A DNA stretch of 64,000 nt from contig LGRX02035439.1 of the NCBI GenBank assembly GCA_001247695.2, positions 1 to 64,000 on the forward strand, given 5' to 3'. Positions 52,759 to 62,873 of this stretch are shown here, piece after piece. The position numbers and the translations under genes were made by a program. The number at the start of each line of letters is the position of its first letter. The first letter of the stretch is position 1. A model generated the notes under the pieces. It made no database searches and was not told the origin of the DNA. It was given only the letters and a program-made list of their open reading frames with translations. This DNA comes from Cymbomonas tetramitiformis (taxonomy: Eukaryota; Chlorophyta; Pyramimonadophyceae; Pyramimonadales; Pyramimonadaceae).

Positions 52759-55700
52759 TCACATTTCAACATCGCTACCGTCGTCTAGGTCTTTACACCT
52801 CTGGTCAGCTCTGGACCGGTCGGGACAGGTCGGCACTTCCTCATTTCCCTCGTTTTCGCTATTGTCTTCATCGCCTTCGGTTTCTTCCATTTGCCCGTTA
52901 TCAATTCGTCTTTTCTTGGCTCTTTGCGCAAGCAGTGCCACTATAAGTTGCCCATACTGTTCTTCTGGGATACAACCTTTTGCTTCGTTAGCTGCGATGT
53001 TCCACGCTAGCAATATCTCTGCACTTTTGAAGGGCTCAGTTGACGGCGTATCGGATGCGTTCTCCCAGAAGGCTCCCGCTTTCCCTGCCAACACCTTTCC
53101 GAGTCTTCGCTCCTTAGTGTCCGTGTATGTCTTCACTTTCAGGTACTTGTACTTCAACTCCTTCGTGTAGACAATCCGTGCATGCACTCGGACAAGCATC
53201 AGGGGGTCCGACCATTCTTTGCCGTTGAGCTTGACACGGAATTGGCATACATCGTTGGCCTTCACACCCGTGATTTCTCCGAAGCAAACGGCGTAGCTGT
53301 TTACGGTCATCTGATCGAACGAAACCTCCCATACCGGGTTGGCCACGTACGCTTCAGCTTTTCTAGCAGCCCGATTCACCGCCTTACGTTTGCCCGTGTA
53401 CACGGCAATCGGTGCACGTTCTACGCGTTCTTGAATTCGGGCTGGAATTTCGGCTGCTGCTGGCATCTGCGCTTCGGCGAGTCTGAGAGGAGCTTCCAGG
53501 GCATGCACCAAAGGGGCATTCAAACGTGCGTGCAATTTGCTCGGCAAAACGAACGGGACATTGGGCTCCTCGAAAATGCCCTCCTCGGTCAGCTTTCGTT
53601 GCTTCCTCAACAGCTCCGCCCACCACGCCTCGTGGGTAGGTGTAAACGTCGTACTCAAAATGGTCCGCATCCCGTCCACCAGATCCTCGAGCTTCGTAAG
53701 CCCTTCTTTGGAGAAGGCTTTCGGTTTGACAAAATCAGGCAGGTTCTCGGGCATACAGTTCAACACCTTGAGGCCCTCCTCTGGTAGCCACTTCTTGTCG
53801 GTGGAATACATCTTGTATTGCACGACCACTTCGCCGGCCTCGTTCTTGAACGCTTTGAAGGTCTGCTGCGTGGAGATGCCACAGACGTTCTCGTAGCGAC
53901 CACCGAACCAGGTCTTCAAATCGTGCACTTTCGCCACCGCGGTCGTGAAGATGCCATCCGAGAAACACTCCTTTGCGATTTCCATCATTTCGTCAAGGGT
54001 CATCGCAAGCTTGCGTTTTAAGCGCACAGAAAAACGCGAGAACATCTGGTCGATGTTCTCGTGGGTGTGGCCGACGATTAGGAAGTTCACCTTCACCTTC
54101 TTGAACGCGCCAGACATAACCAACCAAGAGATATACGCCAAAAGCATAATGCTCTTGTTGGTGCCCACGTTGTCAAGCTGGACGTATAACACTTCCGGCA
54201 TCGGGTACGGTTCCTCGCCATCCCCTTTACGACGGTGCTCTTGAATTCGAGTGACGTCACGATGCAGCACGTTCAGCAGGAAGTTGGCGTCGTCACCGTA
54301 ATTCGCGTAGTTGAAGTCCATAAACCGGCCAACGTTTTCGATGATGCTACCCATATTGTGCACGTCCAAGAAGTCCTTTCGGTCCAGATATGATGGCATG
54401 CGCCTGAAATGCGGCAGGCGCGTCGTCCATTGGGTCATCCCGTCAATGATGACAGAGGAATATTTCCACCACGTCTTGTTTTCCTTGATGCTCTTAGTCA
54501 TGTTAGATTTTCGGCCGTGTTTGTAGAACTTCTCACGCTCGGCACGCGCTTGGTTAAGGTGCACCTCTCGCATTTTGTCGTATTGACCTGAAAAAAAAAA
54601 ACGTTTTAATATACAAACTTCTAAAACAACGTAAAACAAATGCAAATACTGTATTTTTCAAAATTTAGCTTACCGTGCTGGGATTTAGGTGTGCCCTCCT
54701 TCAAGAGTTTGATCGAAGCACATACACTGCACTGCGAAAAACGCTTGCACTTCGGAACTTTGAGCCAAGATTTGAACTCGTCTTTCCAGATTTCGTAGAA
54801 GTACGGCAAGGAGACTTCCTTGGATTTGCGGTCGTGAATAGATAAAGAATCGAGATAGTCATCCCAAATCTCTTCTCTTGTCTTCCCCGACGGGAGATGC
54901 GTCTCAGGTTTATGAGGCTGAGGTTCGCCCTGTTCTTCCGCATATTTATTCACGAAGGCGACGACATTTGATTTTTTGTTGGACAAACGCCGATTTGCCT
55001 CACTGCCAGTCAGCCCGTGAATGAAATTCGTTCTTCCAGAGAGAACGCGCTCGCGTACGTCGCAGAAATAGCCTTGGCTTACTTTGTAAACCTTCTGGTA
55101 GAAGGCCGAACACACCTGTAAATATACCAGCAAAGTGAATGTTTTCAAAAAGAAGGAAAACCGCTCATTAACCTAATGAGCAGTTTTGGCACACTTTCAG
55201 GAATACGAACAAAAAAATATTCTTCAAGGGGATTTGAAACAAAAGAAGGAAAACCGCTCATTAACCTAATGAGCAGTTTTGGCACACTTTCAGAAATACG
55301 AACAAAAAAATATTCTTCAAGGAGGATTTTTCAAAAAGAAGGAAAACCGCTCATTAACCTAATGAGCAGTTTTGGCACACTTTCAGGAATACGAACAAAA
55401 AAATATTCTTCAAGGGGGATTTGAAACAAAAGAAGGAAAACCGCTCATTAACCTAATGAGCAGTTTTGGCACACTTTCAGGAATAAGAACAAAAAAAAAT
55501 TCTTCAAGGGGATTTTATAAAAAAGAAGGAAAACCGCTCATTAACCTAATGAGCAGTTTTGGCACACTTTCAGGAATAGAACAAAAAAATATTCTTCAAG
55601 GGGATTTTATAAAAAAGAAGGAAAACCGCTCATTAACCTAATGAGCAGTTTTGGCACACTTTCAGGAATAGAACAAAAAAATATTCTTCAAGGGGATTTT

Positions 55701-56505
55701 ATAAAAAAGAAGGAAAACCGCTCATTAACCTAATGAGCAGTTTTGGCAAACTTACCGGTCTGTCACATATGAAGAACATAAATATGAATCTTGAGTCACA
55801 AGTTCTGGTCCCGCTCTTCATAAGATCTCTTATCATCCATTCTTTACGATCTTTTTGAGACAAGTTCCAAAACATTTCGCGTTGAGCAGCTAAAGCTGAT
55901 GTGTGAAACATCAACGAGCAAAACGATTTGCACTTGCACCGATAAGTTGCAATACTTTCAATGTCTGATTGTGAAAGGTTTCGTTCTTTGATTGATATTT
56001 GACTCTTAACTTTGGGTTTTCTTTTTACTGATGTGTAAACTGCTCGCTCTTTTCCGACCTTAGTACTTTTCCCATTCAGCACACTTTCACTCTTTTCGTC
56101 ACCCACGGAATGTGAACTAAAGCTTGCTTCAAGGCTTTGCGTTATCTCATTGAAGTCAACACTTGTTATCTTTCGCGAACTAGACTCTTGCGTGTTTATT
56201 GTGTCATTAGAGTCCGATGAGCGCTGAGTCGCGCGAGAGTCGCTAGTCTTTTGCAAGTTTGCAGTCATTGGAGTTTCTGCGCTTTTCGAGTGCATTGGCG
56301 TTTCAACGCACGGAAAGCATAATATCTCATCGTCGCAAACTGTTTTGTATAGCGATGAGCGAGGAGCGTTAACTGGCGATGAGCGAAATACGTCTGTTTC
56401 TATTTCTATGATATCGTCTTCCTTCTGGGTGTAGTATATTGCAGGCTGTGAAAGGTCAATAACTTCGTCGATAGCTTCGTCAGCTATTCGCCAGAACGGC
56501 CCCAT
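52759..56505 (-). CDS. DDE-type, DUF7869-like transposase, three exons
   Basis: Exons (minus): 56505-55756 (ATG at 56505; ends phase 0 at GTAAGT), 55115-54674 (phase 0 in, phase 1 out at GTAAGC) and 54587-52759, about 1006 residues. Exon 1: acidic/serine-rich leader, then CKCKSFCSLMFHTSALAAQREMFWNLSQKDRKEWM, a cysteine-containing module. Exon 2: INVOLVED region ..WLKVPKCKRFSQCSVCASIKLLKEG (C..C..C pairs). Exon 3: SVIIDGMTQW (first D), YVQLDNVGTNKS (second D), then FLIVGHTHENIDQMFSRFSVRLKR (H-x-H-E-x-I-D). This is the signature I associate with DUF7869-type proteins, read here as a DDE-like RNase H fold. The C-terminus is acidic (EGDEDNSENEGNEE). It is the only plausible mobilising enzyme of the surrounding TIR element. 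Superfamily is undetermined. Confidence 0.7.
55150..55745. repeat. About 92-bp tandem array with CTCATTAACCTAATGAG palindrome, seven copies
   Basis: Seven copies fill intron 1 of the transposase gene (55116-55755). Each contains GGAAAACCG, the palindrome CTCATTAACCTAATGAG, CAGTTTTGGCACACTTTCAG and AAAAAAATATTCTTCAAGG. The same palindrome forms the core of a different array at 57585-58610. Confidence 0.95.
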
Positions 56506-56937
56506 CAGAAAAATAGTTCAAAAATCTTATGAAGCCAATTTCCGTGAAATGAAAACGACGACAATTCATTCTGAGTTTCGTCAGGGGCGACAGCCGATGA
56601 CTTTGAATTTGAATATTACGGTCGGTCATATTAAATTCATCGGATCGATCGACCAAACTTTGTCCAATAACATCACTCTGTACTCAAGTTCCCGGATCGA
56701 GTGCAGATGTCATCAATCGAAATCGAGAACTTGAATGCAGATTCGAGTTCTTTGTCGCGTTCGGCCCGTCCAATTAAATACTTCGATTTGCAATTCTCAG
56801 ATTTTGATGACGAGAGAACAAAACTTATTGAAACTCAATAAACTCGACCAGACTTCCTCACAATTCAAAACCTACTTTGCATAACACCGCTCACAGCTCA
56901 TCGCCCTTTTTGTTTTACTTTTTCGTGAATTAAAATA
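56506..56937. promoter_or_regulatory. Bidirectional promoter region of the large transposon
   Basis: This 432-bp intergenic segment separates the divergent start codons of the transposase (56505, minus) and the MYND/methyltransferase unit (56938, plus). It must hold both promoters if both models are right. It is AT-rich with no repeat array; no TATA box was assigned. Confidence 0.45.
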
Positions 56938-58906
56938 ATGGCAACTTTGGATCAATTTCGCGCATTAATGAGCGCAGGAAGCATAACACAGATACCCGGC
57001 AAGCAGTGGGCAGTTGAGCGCGTACCTTCTTTAAACGGCCATCAGCTGCGAGTAAAAGTTTTTCTCGCAACAGCCGATGGGGAAACAGTTCACAAAAGTT
57101 TGCCTATTTTGCAAGCAAACGCAGATGAGAACCTTCGTATCTCTTTCGCTGGCGCTGCGTCAACCGCCAACGGCAATACCCCGCTGTACGTGCTGGCGGC
57201 GTCTGAACGCCCTCATGAGTATAGCGCTGTCCGTCTTGACGCTGAAAATATGCTGATTAGCAGCGTGGCGCCTACTTACACAGTGCGCAAGAACAGGCTG
57301 GATGAGCTGGTTACACGCTCAGCGTCCAAAGTTCCTGCTGCTGCTTACAGTTCTTTTCTGAATGAAATGTGGCGAAATTCCGAGAACCCAGACTTCTGGA
57401 AGTCTGCTGAAGTATCTGGTGAAGAGTACAGTCTCTTGGACGAATCAATCGATACGGAGATGGGTGGCACCGGAGTACTTCCAACCGCGGTAAGTTCAAA
57501 GATTTTTGAAAATCCTGTGATATTTTGTTCATTTATTTGTCATTTCTATAATTATTAGTGTGTCTTAAAAAACTTGAACAAAAAAGCCTCATTAGCCTAA
57601 TGAGCAGTTTTGCAACCTTTCTGGCCTTTACGATTTTTTTACAGTTAGTATGATACCTACTGTCATCATATGACATGTTTGACAGTTTTACCCGAGAAGT
57701 TCGATGACTGACCCAAACTTGAAAAAAAAGCCTCATTAGCCTAATGAGCAGTTTTGCAACCTTTCTGGCCTTTACGATTTTTTTTACAGTTAGTATGATA
57801 CCTACTGTCATCATATGACATGTGAGACTGTTTTACCCGAGAAATTCGATGACTGACCGAAACTTGAACAAAAAGCCTCATTAGCCTAATGAGCAGTTTT
57901 GCAACTTTCTGGCCTTTACGATTTTTTTTACAGTTAGTATGATACCTACTGTCATCATATGACATGTTTGACTGTTTTACCCGAGAAATTCGATGACTGA
58001 CCCAAACTTGAACAAAAAGCCTCATTAGCCTAATGAGCAGTTTTGCAACTTTCTGGCCTTTACGATTTTTTTTACAGTTAGTATGATACCTACTGTCATC
58101 ATATGACATGTTTGACTGTTTTACCCGAGAAATTCGATGACTGACCCAAACTTGAACAAAAAGCCTCATTAGCCTAATGAGCAGTTTTGCAAACTTTCTG
58201 GCCTTTACGATTTTTTTTACAGTTAGTATGATACCTACTGTCATCATATGACATGTGTGACTGTTTTACCCGAGAAATTCGATGACTGACCCAAACTTGA
58301 ACAAAAAGCCTCATTAGCCTAATGAGCAGTTTTGCAAACTTTCTGGCCTTTACGATTTTTTTTACAGTTAGTATGATACCTACTGTCATCATATGACATG
58401 TTTGACTGTTTTACCCGAGAAATTCGATGACTGACCCAAACTTGAACAAAAAGCCTCATTAGCCTAATGAGCAGTTTTGCAACTTTCTGGCCTTTACGAT
58501 TTTTTTTACAGTTAGTATGATACCTACTGTCATCATATGACATGTGTGACTGTTTTAACCGAGATATTTGATGACTGACCAAAAGGTCTCATTAGCTTAA
58601 TGAGCAGTTTTTCTTTTTTTTACTTTACTGCAGGATTCTGGCACAACCGACTTTAATTCACCAGTAAAGCTTCCCAATGGCTGGACCGCATGCTTCACAC
58701 AATCTGCTGTTCGGAAGGCAAACAAAGATCGTTTCGGGAAGTCCTCGGTGTCAGCACACCAGTGTCTCTGTATAAATTGTGGTAAACAAGGAGAAAAGCG
58801 GTGTGGCGGCTGTCACCAAGCAGTATACTGTTCCCATGATTGTGCGAAGCAGCACTGGAAGTCGAGCCATCGACAGGAATGTAGTAAATCAAAACTAAAG
58901 AAGTAG
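56938..58906 (+). CDS. MYND zinc-finger protein of the large transposon, two exons
   Basis: Exon 1 (56938-57489) starts at ATG after an AT-rich leader (MATLDQFRALMSAGSITQIPG) and ends in phase 0 at GTAAGT. Exon 2 (58634-58906) follows TTTACTGCAG in phase 0. The 275-residue product has an N-terminal domain of about 180 residues that I do not recognise (HSLP-like ..VFLATADGETVHKSLPILQ). It ends with a complete MYND finger, CLCINCGKQGEKRCGGCHQAVYCSHDCAKQHWKSSHRQEC. MYND fingers mediate protein-protein contacts, often in chromatin factors. Exon 1 can alternatively splice in the same phase to the acceptor at 59148. The intron is filled with a 144-bp palindromic array. Confidence 0.75.
57560..58610. 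repeat. About 144-bp tandem array with CTCATTAGCCTAATGAG palindrome, seven copies plus one variant
   Basis: Units contain CTCATTAGCCTAATGAGCAG, TTTCTGGCCTTTACGATTTT, TTACAGTTAGTATGATACC and GTCATCATATGACATGT (a second palindrome). They fill the intron between 57490 and 58633. Isolated palindromes recur at about 58991 (CTCATTAGCTTAATGAG) and 59084 (CTCATTAACCTAATGAG). Each unit also has an acceptor-like T-run plus ACAG. Translated minus frames (RLMRLFVQVWVSHRISR) are artefacts. Confidence 0.95.
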
Positions 58907-59147
58907 GCATACAATTACATTGACAACCGTAATTGATCAAGACCGATGTTAAATAAAATATGTACCATTAGCTTGTAATGTAAAATATGTCTCATTAGCT
59001 TAATGAGCAGTTGTGCAAAGTTTCTAACCTTTGTGATTTCCCCTTAACAGTTTTATAATGAATATGAGTGTTGTTTCGAATTGCTCATTAACCTAATGAG
59101 GTGTTATCTGTTAGTGACTAACTTTGTACTTTTATATTACAATATAG

Positions 59148-62100
59148 GTACCGTTGACACCTGCAGCAGAAAGCGATCTGGCTGCTAGTCGTGGTCCGGG
59201 CGGCTCATTGTTAGCTTACGGGCCTGGAGAGACAGCGAAGGCGGCCAAAGAACAGAATGCCGAGCAAGCAGCGCAGAACTGGCAGTCCTTGCTCTCTTTG
59301 CCGAAACAGCGGCGTTCAGTAGCTCATTCTAATACGATTCGGTATCAGATTGAGTATAACCACCGGTACCCCAGAGTCGTTGACGCCAAAGACGTCAAGG
59401 GGTGTACCTTCAACATACCTATCCAGTACATTATACAGGCTGAGGACTACGAGCGCATCAGGGATGAGGACCGTGCGCAAGTCATGAACTTGAAAGAGAG
59501 CATGGCTTGGAACCCACACGGTTTTCAGAACACCTCCCTAGTGTACGTTATATGGGCGCACTCTGGGGAGCACCTCACAACCGCGGAGGACTTTGACCCC
59601 AGTAAGGTGTGGGAAGGCGTATATCGTTTCGTGTGCTTCGGGCACCAACATAGCCTCACCGCTCGGCGGGAGCTTCACCAAGAACAACCAGATAACGAAG
59701 CTTTTCAGCAGATCGAGTGCAAATTGTATTTTAATCTACAGTCTGACATGGTCCGATTTTTGGCTGACGAGCAGAACACCGTCGACCAGAACGTGAAGGG
59801 CAAGTCGCACCAGCAAATCATAAAATCCATGCGAACGGGCATGCAGGTGATTTCTGAGAAAACAATGTAACTTATCCATCTTTGTCACTTAAAGCTCTTA
59901 CTTACTTAAAGTAAAAGAATGTTACTAACCGTAATTTCTCGGCAAACCATGCAGGCATCGAAGGGCCCTCTCCACAAACTCTATTGGCATTGTGGCATCA
60001 CGGAATGGGACGTTCAGGCCCAAGACTGGACGGAGGACGGCCTGGTGAAGCAGTTGGAAAAGCACGATTCCAAGACTTTCAAGCTTCCTGCAAAGAAGAA
60101 TAGGAAGCATGTCTACGAGAAGCTGTCGAAGGGGGACTGGGCCAATGTGAACGATTGGGAGCTTTTCGGGGGAGACGTTGACAATGGCAAATGGTTCCCG
60201 GTCTGGTACTTTTTGACATCGGCTCAGCAGTTGCAGATTAAGGCGGAGGTGTTGCAAATGAATCACATCTCCTACGCCAACGAATACGCAACGAATTGGT
60301 CGATGGCTACAGTGCGTCAGGAGACTTGGGACCAGATTGTTAGAATCATGCATGCGTACGAATTGCGTATTCTGAAGGGGCAGACTAAGACCCCCACCAA
60401 GGGGTCGGGTAAGAAACGCAAGACCTGGACTCCGGAGAGTGAGATCGTTGACATGACTACCGAGACGTCTGGGGCGGAGGAGGCGTTGAAGGATGTAGGT
60501 GCCGACCTCAAGAAGAAGAAGTCGGGTGGCAAGGCCAGGTCTAGGCGTGTTCCTCGAAGCGCCGGTAACACGTTGAGTGTCGGTCAGCCGGCACAGCCTT
60601 TGCAGCAGGCGATCGTGAAGGAGAGCGAGAAGAAGGAGTTGAACATGTCCTTTTTCCAGACGCTCGGGTTTCACTCGGACGTGGAGGTTGATTACTTGAA
60701 CGGCGTTCTGAAGAAAATCCTGACCACTGAGATCACCATCGCAGAGGCGATTGACACCCTGAAGAGGTTCAAGGCCCAACGCAACGTTCAGGCCTGGATC
60801 GTGTCGCAATCTGGGGTGGAGAATTGGACTGCTTTTGAGAGGAAATACGGTGAGACTTGGGCTTGCCAGGAGTCCATCGAGCGATGCATCAAGGCGGTGA
60901 AACAAGGTAAAAGTGGGCGAGGGGGGAGTCAGCTCACGGTTCCCAAGGCCATCGTCCAATTCGTCGCAGACTGCAACACGTGGCTTTCCCGGTGTCAGGC
61001 CGGAGAGGGAGACCTCGGGCGGCTGCCCGTCAACTACGTCCCCAATACAGTTAAGGTGTGCGTTCTTTCAACATTCTTTGTTGTAATAGTCGTGCTCCTC
61101 AACATGTAGTTGCATGTTTTATTGCGCTAGCAATTTTCATTGGGTCATTCAAATATTAACAAGCGGTTTGTGGTATAATAATAGGTGGCACTTCCCTCCC
61201 CCCTTGTGGAGGATGGTAAGGAGGCAGAGTGCGAGAAAGAGTTCGAGTGGAAGACGGTTCAAACCGGCTACATGATCTACAAAGACGAGTTGACGAAACT
61301 CGAGAATGTCCCCAAGATGAATTACGTGGGGACAATACTGGACGTTATTTACGACTTCGATACGGAGCTGTCAGAGCACGCGTTATCCGAGCCCGACCTG
61401 ATCAAGTTCATAGATGCCTTTGCGGCGCTCACCACCTCGCCGGACTGGACAATATTGATATTTTGTGGGTTTGCTCAGCAGACTGGGTTCCTGAAGATCC
61501 TGGAGAGCAAATGCAACGGTGGGGCCCAGCGCATATGGTGGCGCAAGGAGAACCAGGATGTAGGTGCCAACAAAGCCATCCGGTACAATGTCCTCGAAGC
61601 GGCTGTCATCGGGTTCCAAATGGCGGAGCAGGAGTCCGGGGAAAAATCCACTCGCAAAGCATGGATGTGCGACTTCGACTTCTCGACGAAGGATGCGGAG
61701 GTGGGCTCGAGGGCGAATGTGTTGGAGGGGTATTCTGTCGTCAAGCAACCCTTCCGAGACGAGGGGAAAGTGGTATGCGCTCACCAGAAGCCCCAGCACC
61801 TGCTAATCGAGCTCATCAACTGCCACATGATGGGACCCGCACCTTTCGCCCAGTTAAACAACGATTCGTCACCCAACTGGATCTTGGATGCGGGGTGTGG
61901 GGTCGCGACGGCCACAATGGCAGCTCTCCGGTGCGGCTTGAACGCTGTCGCGTTCGACTCCGACCAAGACATGGTGAATGCAGCCAGTCAGCGGATTGGG
62001 AACATTAACGACGAGCCTAACGGCGATACGGAATGCATGTCACTCGAGGAAACGGCGAAGCTCAAAGAGGAAGCACGCATAGAGGAGGAAAACCTCAAAA

Positions 62101-62333
62101 GGGCGAAAGAAATCGCCGACTGCAAAAAGGACATGGAGGAGTCGGCTGATGAGGACGGTGAAGAACCCGCTGAAGATCCACCCGCTGAAACCGGCACGGC
62201 TTCTGGGCAACCCGAGGCAGGAGAAGGAGAGAAAGGAGAAGATGGAGATGAAGAGGAAGAAGAAGAGGCAGGAGACGGCGAACCAGGAGACAGCGTTCCC
62301 CCCGCACCTACCGACGACGCACCAGCCGAGTAA
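59148..62333 (+). CDS. Long transposon gene ending in a beta-class DNA-methyltransferase-like domain
   Basis: Exons 59148-59846, 59955-61055 and 61185-62333 join in phase 0 (donors GTGATT, GTGTGC; acceptors ATATAG, ATGCAG, ATAATAG), 982 residues. No ATG opens exon 59148; its acceptor fits the phase of exon 56938-57489, which would add the shared 184-residue N-terminus. The first two exons hold no domain I know; there is a basic patch (KTPTKGSGKKRKTW, KKKKSGGKARSRR). The last exon follows the order of permuted N4/N6 methyltransferases (PF01555-like): VIYDFDTE at the motif IV place, WTILIFCGF, RIWWRKENQD, IRYNVLEAAVIGF, KPQHLLIELI, then motif I WILDAGCGVATATMAALRCGLNAVAFDSD. DPPY is replaced by DFDT, so catalysis is doubtful. 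A long acidic tail (EEEEEEAGDGEPGD) closes the protein. Confidence 0.7.
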
Positions 62334-62378
62334 ATAGTGCACGCCGTGCCAAATGCCTGTCTTGAACCTGGAATGAAC

Positions 62379-62719
62379 GCAGATACCGCGTAGATTGTGG
62401 TCGCAGTGCTAACAGCTAGCCCTGAACATTAATAAAACACATGTACAAAATGAAATTAGTCACCGCATCATATTTTGTATCGTGTTCACCACATTGAATG
62501 CTTGCATGTGCTTGTGAATGTATTATAAGCACTCATACGTACGTATCCGAGCAGATACCGCGTAGACTGTGGTCGCAGTGCTAACAGCTAGTCCCGAACA
62601 TTAATAAAACACATGTACAAAATGAAATTAGTCACCGCATCATATTTTGTATCGTGTTTACCACATAGAATGCTTGCATGTGCTTGTGAATTTATTATAA
62701 GCACTCATACGTACGTATC
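62379..62719 (+). repeat. 172-bp tandem duplication carrying AATAAA signals
   Basis: Two direct copies (62379-62550, 62551-62719), nearly identical, begin GCAGATACCGCGTAGA and end ACTCATACGTACGTATC. Each contains ATTAATAAAACACATGTAC, so the AATAAA polyadenylation signal downstream of the stop at 62333 is present twice. Confidence 0.9.
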
Positions 62720-62838
62720 TATTAGCCTCACCGGCACCCGCGTTTATACGTGCGTCTCGCGTCTCGTCGGAAAATACGTTATTTTCGTACGCCTTGGAAT
62801 TATTTAGCTATCTATAATTAAATTGAAAAATGACATTC

Positions 62839-62873
62839 CATAATGTCGTTTTCATCGAATAGCGTGTTCTGGG
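62839..62873 (-). repeat. Right terminal inverted repeat of the large transposon
   Basis: On the minus strand it reads AGAACACGCTATTCGATGAA followed by AACGACATTATGG, matching the left end at 52436-52473 in inverted orientation. Confidence 0.8.

Larger units (their letters stand above)
52436..62873. mobile_element. Large TIR DNA transposon (about 10.4 kb) with transposase, MYND and methyltransferase-like genes
   Basis: AACACGCTATTCGATGAAA at 52443-52461 recurs inverted at 62850-62868. Similarity extends over about 30 bp on each side (then TTGACATTAGG versus ACGACATTATGG). These inverted ends exactly bracket a block of non-LINE sequence and sit at the two broken edges of one LINE endonuclease, so they mark a DNA transposon. 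The left terminus reads CCACTGG; the right complement reads ACCCAG. A clean target duplication was not resolved (2-3 bp possible). Contents: a three-exon minus-strand DDE/DUF7869-like transposase, a divergent plus-strand MYND/methyltransferase-like unit, palindromic repeat arrays and a 172-bp tandem duplication near the right end. Confidence 0.75.

Noticed and set aside
57533..58582. Minus-strand repeat ORFs in the palindromic array
   Set aside because: They follow the 144-bp unit exactly and lie in an intron of the MYND gene.
55150..58610. CRISPR-like regular spacing of palindromic repeats
   Set aside because: The units are tandem repeats without unique spacers, in a eukaryotic intron; not a CRISPR array.
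60000..60959. Minus-strand 344-residue ORF opposite exon 59955-61055
   Set aside because: It is an antisense shadow. The plus exon has matching splice phases and links to the methyltransferase-like exon.
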